A DNA stretch of 64,000 nt, taken from assembly GCF_000829465.1 (NCBI RefSeq), contig NZ_JXAL01000016.1, forward strand, positions 248,001 through 312,000, in the 5' to 3' direction. A model generated the notes under the pieces. It was not told where the DNA came from. It made no database searches and worked only from the letters and a program-made list of their open reading frames with translations. Of this stretch, positions 46,304-54,213 are shown in pieces. Within the stretch, counting starts at the first letter, position 1; each line of letters starts with the position of its first letter. The stretch is from Cohnella kolymensis (GTDB taxonomy: Bacteria > Bacillota > Bacilli > Paenibacillales > Paenibacillaceae). The position numbers and the translations under genes are program-made.

Positions 46304-47818
46304 ATGCGTTACTATCATGACGGTGACTTCGGCCATGTACACGAAGACGAGGATCACGATCTTGACAATAACATGTTATGGATTTCAGATCATATTGAAC
46401 TAAACACGGTAGGAATTGATATCGGCTCGGCCGGAACCCAGCTGATCTTCTCCAAGCTGCATTTGGCACGCAAAGGAGAGGATTTATCCAGTAGATATAT
46501 CGTCGTCAAAAGAGGCTCCACCTACCGTTCGCCGGTATCGTTCACACCGTACTTGGAGAACAGCCTCATCGACCATGACAAGATTGCCGACATCGTAGAT
46601 CATGCTTACCGGCACGCGGGTATGCGGCCGGAGGACATTCATACGGGTGCGGTCATCTTGACCGGGGAAGCGATTCGCCGCGAGAACGCGCATGCCATCG
46701 GGGATGCGTTGGCCGACAAAGTAGGTGATTTCGTATGCGCCACAGCAGGACATAACATGGAAGCCCAGCTGGCTGCCTTCGGTTCCGGCGCGGCAAGAAG
46801 ATCTTTTGATCGCAAGGAACGAATTCTGAATATCGATATCGGTGGAGGTACTACCAAGCTCGCTGTCGTGCAGAACGGCAAAGTCGTACAGACGGCTGCT
46901 GTCTATATCGGCGGACGTCTGGTCGTTGCGGATGAAGAAGGAGTGGTTGTCCGTCTGGACCCGGGCGGAGCGTTTATTGCCGAGCAGGTTGGGCATCCGC
47001 TTGCAGTGGGAGATCGCATAACCCCCGCTCAAATGCAGACAATGGCCGATTGGATGGCGCAAGCCATTGTTGACTGCATCGTTCAGCGACCCTTGCCCGA
47101 TCGATGCTCGTCGCTCTACTTGACGCCGGAGCTTCAGGAACTCGGGGAATTAACCGGCGTTATGTTCTCGGGCGGCGTAGGGGAATTCATTTACGAGCGT
47201 GAGGAAAAGGATTTCGGCGACCTGGGGCGTTATCTGGGTGAGGCTTTCCATAAGCTGTTCGACGAATCGCGCTTTCCTTGGGAAGTGCTGCCTGCCGGGG
47301 AGTGCATGCGTGCGACAGTGGTCGGTGCCTCCGAGTACACCGTGCAGATGAGCGGCAATACGAACTATATTTCCGATCATTCCATACTGCCCAAAAAGAA
47401 CGTGCAAGTATTGAAGCCTGAAGTTGCGCTGGACGGCATGATCGAGCCGGGCAAATTGTCCGAATCGATACGCTCGCACTTACAAGCATTCGATATTAAA
47501 AATGGCGAAACGGATATCGCGCTCGCATTCCGATGGATCGGAGCGCCTGAGTATGGCAGAGTTCGTGCGCTGGCTGAAGGCATCGTCGGCGGACTTACGG
47601 CAACGATTGCCGCCGGTCGATCCGTGTTCGTCGTATTCGACGGCGATCTGGCTTATACGGTGGGCAGTTTGATCAAAGAAGAGTTAAAACTTACGAATCC
47701 GATCGTATCGATTGACGGCATCATGCTTCAGGATTTCGATTTTATCGATATCGGGCAGCAATTGGAGCCTTCCATGACGGTTCCGGTAACGGTCAAATCA
47801 TTGCTTTTCCGTATGTAA
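46304..47818 (+). CDS. EutA-like reactivating factor (ASKHA ATPase)
   Basis: This 504-residue protein of the EutA family has an actin/Hsp70-like ATPase fold. Phosphate-1 motif TVGIDIGSAGTQ (about residue 36), phosphate-2 LNIDIGGGTTKLAV (about 180) and the adenosine-type MFSGGVGEF are intact. Characterised EutA reactivates B12-dependent ethanolamine ammonia-lyase, but no EutB/EutC or other B12 enzyme is encoded in this window. The N-terminus is His/Asp-rich (YYHDGDFGHVHEDEDHD). AAGGAG precedes the ATG. It is followed 27 bases later by a class II aldolase gene. Its client here is unknown. Confidence 0.82.
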   Translation: MRYYHDGDFGHVHEDEDHDLDNNMLWISDHIELNTVGIDIGSAGTQLIFSKLHLARKGEDLSSRYIVVKRGSTYRSPVSFTPYLENSLIDHDKIADIVDHAYRHAGMRPEDIHTGAVILTGEAIRRENAHAIGDALADKVGDFVCATAGHNMEAQLAAFGSGAARRSFDRKERILNIDIGGGTTKLAVVQNGKVVQTAAVYIGGRLVVADEEGVVVRLDPGGAFIAEQVGHPLAVGDRITPAQMQTMADWMAQAIVDCIVQRPLPDRCSSLYLTPELQELGELTGVMFSGGVGEFIYEREEKDFGDLGRYLGEAFHKLFDESRFPWEVLPAGECMRATVVGASEYTVQMSGNTNYISDHSILPKKNVQVLKPEVALDGMIEPGKLSESIRSHLQAFDIKNGETDIALAFRWIGAPEYGRVRALAEGIVGGLTATIAAGRSVFVVFDGDLAYTVGSLIKEELKLTNPIVSIDGIMLQDFDFIDIGQQLEPSMTVPVTVKSLLFRM

Positions 47819-47845
47819 ACAACGACACTGCAGAGGTGGTGCAGG

Positions 47846-48529
47846 ATGAACGCTGAACTGTTGAAGCAGCAGCTGGCGGATGCGATTCTAATGTTGGAAC
47901 AGGCCGGAATATTCGACTGCAACGGGCATTTCAGCGTACGCGTTCCCGATTCGGATCATATCTGGATCAATTCCGGCTCATCGGTAAGAAGCGCGTTAAC
48001 CATGAACGACATTGTGAAAATTGATCTGGACGGCCGACTGGTGGAGGGCACTTCGGCTCCGCCGATGGAATGCCATCTGCATACGGAAATTTACAAGAAG
48101 AGAGAAGATGTCGGATCCATCGCACATCCCCACCCGAAGTGGTCCACGTTATTCACCATGGCGGGTGTTCCGCTGGAGCCGGTCATCAATCAAGCATCCA
48201 CTCTGGCAGACATTCAATACTTTCCTACATCACTTTCCGTCAATACGCCTGAGATGGGGCAGCGGGTTGCCCAAACGCTCGGCGCCCACCGTATTGTGCT
48301 GCTGCGTTCCCATGGTGCAGTCATAGCAGCGGAAGGGATCATCGAGACGTTTGCTCTTACCTGTTACTTGGAGGATAATGCCGAGAGACAGTATCTGGCA
48401 ACGCAGCTCGGTAAAGTGACGCCTTTGACTGCAGAGGAACGAAACACGATGGCCAACAATCTTTGGAAACCGAATTTACTTAGAAAAGTATGGGACTATG
48501 AATATGCAAAGCTCAAGCGTTCCATATGA
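47846..48529 (+). CDS. Class II aldolase/adducin family protein (possible decarboxylase)
   Basis: This 227-residue protein has the zinc-binding fold of fuculose-phosphate aldolases: NGHFSVRV, Glu and upstream residues in PPMECHLHTEIY, HPH in AHPHPKWS and the third His in LLRSHGAV. The same family includes aromatic decarboxylases such as 3,4-dihydroxyphthalate decarboxylase (PhtC), which fits the Rieske-containing context better than a sugar aldolase. GAGGTGG precedes the ATG. The reaction is inferred from context. Confidence 0.82.
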   Translation: MNAELLKQQLADAILMLEQAGIFDCNGHFSVRVPDSDHIWINSGSSVRSALTMNDIVKIDLDGRLVEGTSAPPMECHLHTEIYKKREDVGSIAHPHPKWSTLFTMAGVPLEPVINQASTLADIQYFPTSLSVNTPEMGQRVAQTLGAHRIVLLRSHGAVIAAEGIIETFALTCYLEDNAERQYLATQLGKVTPLTAEERNTMANNLWKPNLLRKVWDYEYAKLKRSI

Positions 48530-48602
48530 GAGAACGACCCCCTCCGCAACTCCGGTTTATGAACTATCTTAGAAAGAAACCGGGAAAGGAGATCGTATTA
48601 AC

Positions 48603-48827
48603 ATGACACAGACCAACGATTATTTGAGCCACAAAGTTGTGGCTATTCTCGGATATAACGAAGACGGACAGGATCAGGCGCGCAGACTGCGCAGCAGAGG
48701 TATTCAAGTTCTCGTCGGCTTGAGAGAAGGGGATCCATTCTGGGCGGCTGCGGAGAAGGATGGTTTTCACGTGAGTAACTTGCTGCTGGCCGTAGATCAG
48801 GCGGATGTCATTCAAGTCTGGTATTGA
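48603..48827 (+). CDS. Miniature ketol-acid reductoisomerase N-domain-like protein
   Basis: This 74-residue protein resembles the first half of the Rossmann domain of KARI (IlvC): VVAILGYNEDGQDQARRLRSRG, VLVGLREGDPFWAAAEKDGF, LLLAVDQADVI. The glycine motif is altered (GYNEDG instead of GYGSQG) and the protein ends cleanly where IlvC would continue with its pyrophosphate loop and catalytic domain. A strong AAAGGAGA site precedes the ATG and only 33 bases separate the stop from the next gene, so it is a real short gene and not a simple truncation by frameshift. No reductoisomerase activity is possible; a nucleotide- or ligand-binding adaptor is imaginable. Confidence 0.75.
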   Translation: MTQTNDYLSHKVVAILGYNEDGQDQARRLRSRGIQVLVGLREGDPFWAAAEKDGFHVSNLLLAVDQADVIQVWY

Positions 48828-48860
48828 ATAGACGGCACTCGTCAATAAGGGGATAAGTAT

Positions 48861-50117
48861 ATGGAGCAATCGATAGATGCCAGGCCGAAGCGATCGTTGA
48901 AAGAAGTTTGGTTGATTACGGTCGGGCACGGTTTAACCCATTGGTATCCTGCTACATTTTATTTGCTGTTGCCGATCATCGGCAAAGAGCTGGGACTGAC
49001 GTATACGCAGATCGGGTTTATCATCTCTTTCCAATATATTGCAAGCTCCATCTCGAACATCCCCGGCGGCATGCTTGTGGATATGGTCGGTCGGAAATCG
49101 CTGCTCATGGCGACGTCGTTATTTTGGGTCGGGTTTCCTTATGTCTTGATGAGTCTTACGCAAAACTATTGGTTTTTGTTGATTTGCGTGGCTTTGGTCG
49201 GAATCGGAAATAACCTGTGGCATCCGACGGCCATTCCGACATTGTCGCATAATTATCCGGAACGTAAAGGATTCGTACTATCCATACATGGCATGGGAGC
49301 CAACATCGGTGACGCATTGGCGCCGCTTGCGATCGGATCTATTCTTACCGTACTCGATTGGAGGCAGGTCGTTGTTTTTAACGTCGTGCCCGGTGTCTTC
49401 ATGGCGTTCGCCATCCTATATTTCTTAAGGAATTTATATGTAAGCAAGAAAGATAAAAAGGACACGACTCCGGCCAAAGACAAGGATGGGATGAGCTTTA
49501 AAGAGTACCGGGCCGGTTTAGGGGCTTTACTGAAAAACCGAAGCTTGCTTATTATCTCGACAAGCTCCGGCTTTCGATCGATGACGCAAAACGCCTTAAA
49601 TACGTTTTTACCGTTATATTTGTTTTATGAGCTTGATTTTACCGAAGCGATGTTGGGTGTCGCTTTATTCGTCCTGCAAGCGGCGGGCTTGATCGCTGCG
49701 CCGATTTCCGGATCGCTCTCGGATCGCCTTGGCAGGAAGAACATCATAACGGCCAGCATGGTGATGACCGCCGCGATCCTGGTTGTCATGGCGGCGTTTC
49801 CCCAGTCCAAAATATTTGTCGTATTTATTGCGGTGCTCGGATTTTTTCTCTATGCCATTCGTCCCGTCATGCAGGCGTGGCTGATGGAGTCTACTCCGAA
49901 GAAAATGGCCGGAACAAGCGTCGGCTTTCTATTCGGTGTGCAAGCCTTGTTCAGCTCGCTGGCACCGACGGCCGCCGGACTTATTGCCGATCGTTTCGGT
50001 TTGTTCTCAACATTTTACTTTGTCGCGGCGACGATTATACTGGCGAATCTACTCATTTTCTTTATGCCGAACTCACCGTCACACAAAACGGACGCCTCCC
50101 CGTCAGCAACCGGTTAA
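48861..50117 (+). CDS. MFS transporter at the end of the accessory cluster
   Basis: This 418-residue major facilitator protein has about twelve segments, with VGHGLTHWYPATFYLLLP in TM1, GGMLVDMVGRKS in loop 2-3 and the second-half SGSLSDRLGRKN. The N-terminal half resembles the fosmidomycin-resistance (FSR) branch, but organic-acid transporters look similar. AAGGGG precedes the ATG. As the last gene of the plus-strand run it may import the substrate or export an intermediate. Confidence 0.85.
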   Translation: MEQSIDARPKRSLKEVWLITVGHGLTHWYPATFYLLLPIIGKELGLTYTQIGFIISFQYIASSISNIPGGMLVDMVGRKSLLMATSLFWVGFPYVLMSLTQNYWFLLICVALVGIGNNLWHPTAIPTLSHNYPERKGFVLSIHGMGANIGDALAPLAIGSILTVLDWRQVVVFNVVPGVFMAFAILYFLRNLYVSKKDKKDTTPAKDKDGMSFKEYRAGLGALLKNRSLLIISTSSGFRSMTQNALNTFLPLYLFYELDFTEAMLGVALFVLQAAGLIAAPISGSLSDRLGRKNIITASMVMTAAILVVMAAFPQSKIFVVFIAVLGFFLYAIRPVMQAWLMESTPKKMAGTSVGFLFGVQALFSSLAPTAAGLIADRFGLFSTFYFVAATIILANLLIFFMPNSPSHKTDASPSATG

Positions 50118-50232
50118 TAAAAGTTGAATATCGTTGGGGCACGATTCCGTATAGCGGCACAAGCTGTGTATTGCACCAAGTGTTTTTGATAGTTTGATAG
50201 TAGGTAGTAGATAACCGGTATAAAGGAGACTT

Positions 50233-50718
50233 ATGATGGGTCATCAACAGCAACACTCTCATCAACATCGGGGCCATCATCATCGCCATGATCACGAGCA
50301 CGACCATGAGCACGACCACGACCACGATCACGAACATGGCCATGACCATCATCATGACCATGGAGACGAGTACGGACACGAATATGATATTTACCCGAAG
50401 AGATTTATTGAAGTCTATCAATCGTCGCAGCTTGAAGGACAAATCATCGATGTGCGGGATGAGTGGGAATTCAAAAAGGTAAGGCTGCTCGGAAGCATCA
50501 ACATTCCTCTAAGACATATGCCGGAGCATATTGATTCTCTTAACCCTTCCCAAATCTATTACATTATTTGTTCACAAGGCATACGCTCCAGCTTCGCCGC
50601 CGAGTATCTGATCGAAAGTGAATTCAGCCATGTGCATGTCATCCAAACCGGAATATACGGCCTCTGCGAATATATTGAGGATGAAATCGGTGATACGCCT
50701 TGGATTATTAAAGAATAA
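50233..50718 (+). CDS. Rhodanese-domain protein with His-rich metal-binding N-terminus
   Basis: The 161-residue protein has about 22 histidines in its first 52 residues, alternating with Asp/Glu (HDHEHDHEHDHDHDHEHGHD), followed by a single rhodanese domain (about residues 55-155) with DVRDEWEF and the active-site Cys in YIICSQGIRSS. Rhodaneses transfer sulfane sulfur or phosphate-like oxyanions; the His tract probably stores or senses Ni2+, Zn2+, Co2+ or Cu2+. AAAGGAG precedes the ATG. It lies beside convergent half-size chromate transporter genes. Function is unknown beyond the domain. Confidence 0.85.
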   Translation: MMGHQQQHSHQHRGHHHRHDHEHDHEHDHDHDHEHGHDHHHDHGDEYGHEYDIYPKRFIEVYQSSQLEGQIIDVRDEWEFKKVRLLGSINIPLRHMPEHIDSLNPSQIYYIICSQGIRSSFAAEYLIESEFSHVHVIQTGIYGLCEYIEDEIGDTPWIIKE

Positions 50719-51232
50719 ACGCTTGAACGGCACCTATGGCCAAAGCGGCAAGGATAATCCATATGGGTTCGACGTTTCTCCATCCGACAGCGGCTGCAAC
50801 CGCTGCGGCTGAGGCAACTTCGAACCCGTTTAATTTGAGCGGAATGGCGATCGCCCATCCCGCAGCCGCGATCATCCCGGCAATCACAAAACCGGCGGAT
50901 ACTTGGATTTTCGCAATGATCGGTTTGACGCGTTTCATGCCGTGTGTGAGAACCGCGGCACCGACGCATGTGGGGATTGTAATGCCCAGCAACGCGGCCA
51001 GCGCACCCCAGCCGCCGCCAACGTAATAACCGACGCCTGCGACGAAGGCAACCTTGGGACCGGGCGTCAAATAGCTAATGGCGAGCGACCAGGCGAACAA
51101 AGAGGGTGCCAATTGGCCGGAATCGACCCATTCATCTTGAATGACAGCGATCGAGCCGTTCCCGCCTCCGACGGAGAACAAGCATCCGATCAAATTAACC
51201 CAAAAAATCTCCCAAAGCTCAACCGGACTCAT
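50708..51232 (-). CDS. chrA: Half-size chromate transporter, second subunit
   Basis: This 174-residue short-chain CHR protein has about five to six membrane segments, with FSVGGGNGSIAVIQDEWV and YLTPGPKVAFVAGVGYYVGG, the conserved CHR motifs. It pairs with the upstream half to form an antiparallel heterodimer that expels chromate (or another oxyanion). The ATG at 51232 is preferred (AGAGG before it); it overlaps the first subunit by 14 bases. ATG 51253 is an alternative. The 3' end overlaps the end of the convergent rhodanese gene. Confidence 0.85.
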   Translation of the reverse strand: MSPVELWEIFWVNLIGCLFSVGGGNGSIAVIQDEWVDSGQLAPSLFAWSLAISYLTPGPKVAFVAGVGYYVGGGWGALAALLGITIPTCVGAAVLTHGMKRVKPIIAKIQVSAGFVIAGMIAAAGWAIAIPLKLNGFEVASAAAVAAAVGWRNVEPIWIILAALAIGAVQAFIL

Positions 51233-51818
51233 GCTCTGCCTCTTTCTTGCCATTTCTCAGCACAAAATAACCTGCAATAAATCCGACTGCGGCTGCAGCA
51301 AGCAAGGGCACCCCGGCGATGATCGAAGCAGCCACAGCGATCGTTAGAACCGCCGCGGCGGCCGTACGGCTATTGTTTCTTTTGGCTTTGCGGAAGTGTG
51401 TCGTGGCATTGCCGAATAAAATGCCGGCAATGGCGATGGAGACCGTATGCTGCAGCGGATCCAGCTTGCCATGAAGAAGCGAAGGGTTGACCAAAAACAC
51501 GGCCGCCATCAGCATAATTGCGCCAGGCGCGATTAATGAAAGGCTAGCCGCTAGACTGCCGGGCCACTGCTTCAGCTTATAGCCGATTAACGCGGCAAAA
51601 GCGATGAATCGGGGCGCCGGAACGATTGTGGCGGTGACGAGCATCGCTTCCAGCTCCTGCTCGGTTACCCAACATTTTTGGTGTACGAGGACCTGTTCAA
51701 GCTGCTGCGTAGAGCCCCACATTCCTCCAAAGGTTGTGGCTCCGAGCACAAAAAAGGTCGACAGGACGGAGAGCAGGCTGGAGCTGTTTGCAGCAGTCCG
51801 GGTTTCATCGGATATCAT
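51219..51818 (-). CDS. chrA: Half-size chromate transporter, first subunit
   Basis: This 199-residue short-chain CHR protein has the conserved FFVLGATTFGGMWGSTQQLE, ATIVPAPRFIAFAALIGYK and following membrane segments. It is paired with the overlapping downstream half as in the YwrA/YwrB arrangement of bacilli. Chromate or sulfate-like oxyanion efflux is the family role. Confidence 0.85.
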   Translation of the reverse strand: MISDETRTAANSSSLLSVLSTFFVLGATTFGGMWGSTQQLEQVLVHQKCWVTEQELEAMLVTATIVPAPRFIAFAALIGYKLKQWPGSLAASLSLIAPGAIMLMAAVFLVNPSLLHGKLDPLQHTVSIAIAGILFGNATTHFRKAKRNNSRTAAAAVLTIAVAASIIAGVPLLAAAAVGFIAGYFVLRNGKKEAEHESG

Positions 51819-51908
51819 AAGAGCAACCGCCTCCGGTTATGAATGATGGTGGTTATGAATGGGGTCATTTTACCATGTCCGCCGATTGTTGTTCGTCACT
51901 CTTTCCAT

Positions 51909-51983
51909 ATGCCGGAACAGGACGGCATCAAAGAGGATTTGGCGTTAGAAAAACTTGTGGATGAAAGCTTCTATACGGAATAA
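51909..51983 (+). pseudogene. Remnant 3' end of a degraded gene
   Basis: A 24-codon open stretch ending ALEKLVDESFYTE is followed 14 bases later by a strong terminator. It looks like the C-terminus of an ABC-type binding protein left behind after loss of the rest of the gene. There is no matching coding sequence upstream, where the divergent chromate genes begin. A free-standing micro-protein is a less likely alternative. Confidence 0.35.
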
Positions 51984-51996
51984 AATGAAAGAGCAG

Positions 51997-52034
51997 AAGG
52001 TGCCGTCAGCGGGTGTAGCTGGCGGCACCTTTTC
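51997..52034 (+). terminator. Intrinsic terminator after the gene remnant
   Basis: AAGGTGCCGTCAGC pairs with GCTGGCGGCACCTT (one mismatch or wobble), with a seven-base loop and a T run. Confidence 0.8.
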
Positions 52035-52070
52035 TGTTATGCTGAATACATCCGAACTGTCCAGGAGGTT

Positions 52071-52352
52071 ATGGAAGTGGAATTGATCGTTACGCCTTCC
52101 GCTCTGTCATGTTTTAAAAAGGAATGGGGTTTCGGTGACGGTGAAATCATACGGGTGTTTGTGCGGTACGTGAGCGGAGGAGAGCTTCCTTTTGCGTTCG
52201 GAATCACGAGAGATACTCCCCTTGACGCAGCGGTGACTACTGTAGCTGAAGCAGTGACGTTCTACATGGAACGGAAAGATACTTGGTTCCTCGAAGGCAA
52301 AAGCCTGAAGATCGATTCTGAAGGCGAGGATATCGTGTTTCAATTGTCTTAG
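52071..52352 (+). CDS. HesB/YneR-like small protein
   Basis: This 93-residue protein has the HesB-like fold pattern of B. subtilis YneR: LIVTPSALSCFKKEWGFG, EIIRVFVRYVSGGELPFAFGI, then a C-terminal IDSEGEDIVF. The conserved iron-sulfur scaffold cysteines of IscA are absent, as in YneR, so it is unlikely to assemble clusters. CCAGGAGG precedes the ATG. Monocistronic. Confidence 0.75.
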   Translation: MEVELIVTPSALSCFKKEWGFGDGEIIRVFVRYVSGGELPFAFGITRDTPLDAAVTTVAEAVTFYMERKDTWFLEGKSLKIDSEGEDIVFQLS

Positions 52353-52429
52353 GTGGTCAAGTTATCGTGTTTGATGTAAACTAGATAGAATTATTACGTA
52401 TCTGCTTATGGAAAAGGAGATTCCGCACC

Positions 52430-53401
52430 ATGATGACTATACATAGCAAAACGAACCATTGTAAAATTGTCGACTGTACCGTACGCGACGGAGGCCTCGT
52501 CAACAACTGGGATTTCAGTATCGAGTTCGTGCAGGATTTGTACGAGTCGCTGAATGAATCCGGGGTCGAGTACATGGAGGTCGGCTATAAAAATTCCCCC
52601 AAGCTGCTCAAGAGCGAGGGCAGCGAAGGTCCATGGCGATTTCTGAACGACGATTTCCTGCGGAAGGTGATCGGGGAAAAGAAGAAAACCAAATTGTCGG
52701 CGCTCGTTGATGTGGGCCGGGTTGATGAGGCTGATATTTTACCGCGCAGCGAGTCGATGCTGGATTTGATCCGCGTTGCCTGCTATGCCCGGGATACCGA
52801 AAAAGCGCTCGAATTGGTGAGCCTGTTCCATGACCGGGGATATGAGACAACGATCAACATTATGGCTCTGTCGAACGTTATGGACAACGAGCTCAATGAA
52901 TCATTGGCGATGATTGACGAGAGCCCGGTGGATTTCGTCTATATCGTCGACTCCTATGGCAGTCTCGATCCCGATGACATGCGCTATCTGGTCGAGAAGT
53001 TCCGGCGCAATCTTAACAACAAACGTCTGGGTGTGCATACTCACAACAACTTGCAGCTTGCTTTCGCCAATACGCTGACGGCAGCCCAGATGGGCGTCGA
53101 GCTGCTCGATGCTTCCGTGTACGGTATGGGACGCGCAGCGGGGAACACACCCACCGAGCTTTTGCTGGCGAAGCTGACCAAGCCTGATTATAACTTGCGG
53201 CCGATCCTCGGCATGATCGAGAAGCATATGATCAAGCTGCGGGAGAAGGAAGAGTGGGGGTACCTCATTCCAGACATGGTCACCGGCGCTTTGGATGAGC
53301 ATCCTCGCTCGGCCATGGGGTGGCGGGCTTCCGCCAACCGCGACAAATTCATGGATTTCTACGATAAAATGACGACGCCGGAAGTTTTTCACGGTAAGTG
53401 A
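52430..53401 (+). CDS. HMGL-like/DmpG-type aldolase domain protein
   Basis: This 323-residue TIM-barrel protein of the pyruvate-carboxyltransferase/HMGL family has the metal- and substrate-binding DCTVRDGGLVNNW at the N-terminus, VDSYGSLDPDDM, and the HTHNN metal ligands at about residue 205. Characterised relatives are 4-hydroxy-2-oxovalerate aldolases and homocitrate/isopropylmalate synthases; this one lacks the DmpG communication domain and the leucine-regulatory domain. AAAAGGAG precedes ATG 52430 (52433 also possible). It could cleave a 4-hydroxy-2-oxo acid, but its single-gene setting gives no pathway. Confidence 0.8.
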   Translation: MMTIHSKTNHCKIVDCTVRDGGLVNNWDFSIEFVQDLYESLNESGVEYMEVGYKNSPKLLKSEGSEGPWRFLNDDFLRKVIGEKKKTKLSALVDVGRVDEADILPRSESMLDLIRVACYARDTEKALELVSLFHDRGYETTINIMALSNVMDNELNESLAMIDESPVDFVYIVDSYGSLDPDDMRYLVEKFRRNLNNKRLGVHTHNNLQLAFANTLTAAQMGVELLDASVYGMGRAAGNTPTELLLAKLTKPDYNLRPILGMIEKHMIKLREKEEWGYLIPDMVTGALDEHPRSAMGWRASANRDKFMDFYDKMTTPEVFHGK

Positions 53402-53412
53402 TGATCAACGGT

Positions 53413-53443
53413 AAGGGCTCTCCACACAGGAGAGTCCTTTTTT
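53413..53443 (+). terminator. Intrinsic terminator after the aldolase-domain gene
   Basis: AAGGGCTCTCC pairs with GGAGAGTCCTT, with a five-base loop and a T run. Confidence 0.85.
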
Positions 53444-53527
53444 GTCGCTTTTTTACAATGGAGGCTCGACAAATGTCGCGGCTTGGGCTATTGTGATGTC
53501 AAATGATGGTAACAAGGAGGTAAAGGT

Positions 53528-54127
53528 TTGACGTTTGAAACTCAAAGCGTTCCTTTGATTGCACGGCTGGAAAGCCGCAAAAATTTACCTCCGCTAAGCC
53601 CCGCCCATATTTGGCATCCGGGATTGGATGCCGAGATTGCGGCTTTGCCGGAAGCGGATTTGGCTGCGGGGCGGCCCGATGGCGAGCTATCCGCACCGGC
53701 GTGGAAGGCGGCGCTTCATCTCTGGAATGACAGCCTCGAGGCTGCACATTCGCTGATAGAACATCTTGATACCCAGACAGGTTCCGCTGTGCATGGAATC
53801 ATTCACCGCCGGGAAGGCGATTATGACAATGCAAGATATTGGGTTCGCCGTACCGGTGATCATCCGGCATATCACAGCCTGCAAATTCGGGTGCAGGCCC
53901 AGCTTCGACAGCAGCGATTGCCGGCCGGCGCGGTTGGAGAAGCATTGGCTGCCATGATCGGGCAAGGGAGCTGGAACCCGTATCTTTTTACGAACGTGAT
54001 TGAAATCCAGGAAACCCGGTCCTCCGACGACACCGCCCGTCATATTCTGGAACAGCTTCAGCAGTTGGAGCTTGAGGCGATGCTGCGCTATTTGGTCGGA
54101 AGGGTTGCAGTCGATTATTACTTTTAA
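53528..54127 (+). CDS. Conserved hypothetical protein
   Basis: This 199-residue soluble protein has no recognised enzyme motif. A central block reads HGIIHRREGDYDNARYWV then RRTGDHPAYH, a motif I associate with conserved but uncharacterised proteins of bacteria and fungi. The C-terminal half is helical and leucine-rich. The TTG start follows CAAGGAGG. It has neither a signal peptide nor membrane segments. Confidence 0.7.
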   Translation: MTFETQSVPLIARLESRKNLPPLSPAHIWHPGLDAEIAALPEADLAAGRPDGELSAPAWKAALHLWNDSLEAAHSLIEHLDTQTGSAVHGIIHRREGDYDNARYWVRRTGDHPAYHSLQIRVQAQLRQQRLPAGAVGEALAAMIGQGSWNPYLFTNVIEIQETRSSDDTARHILEQLQQLELEAMLRYLVGRVAVDYYF

Positions 54128-54213
54128 TTTCGCAGAGAAGGATTATCGTTCGCGCTCATCGAATTCATTAGCCTAGCAGGGGCTAATTCTAAACAAACTT
54201 CGAGAGGGAGAAC

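Noticed and set aside
48603..48827. Interpretation of the KARI-like ORF as a frameshifted full ilvC
   Set aside because: Only 33 bases separate its stop from the next gene and none of the remaining IlvC sequence is present in any frame.
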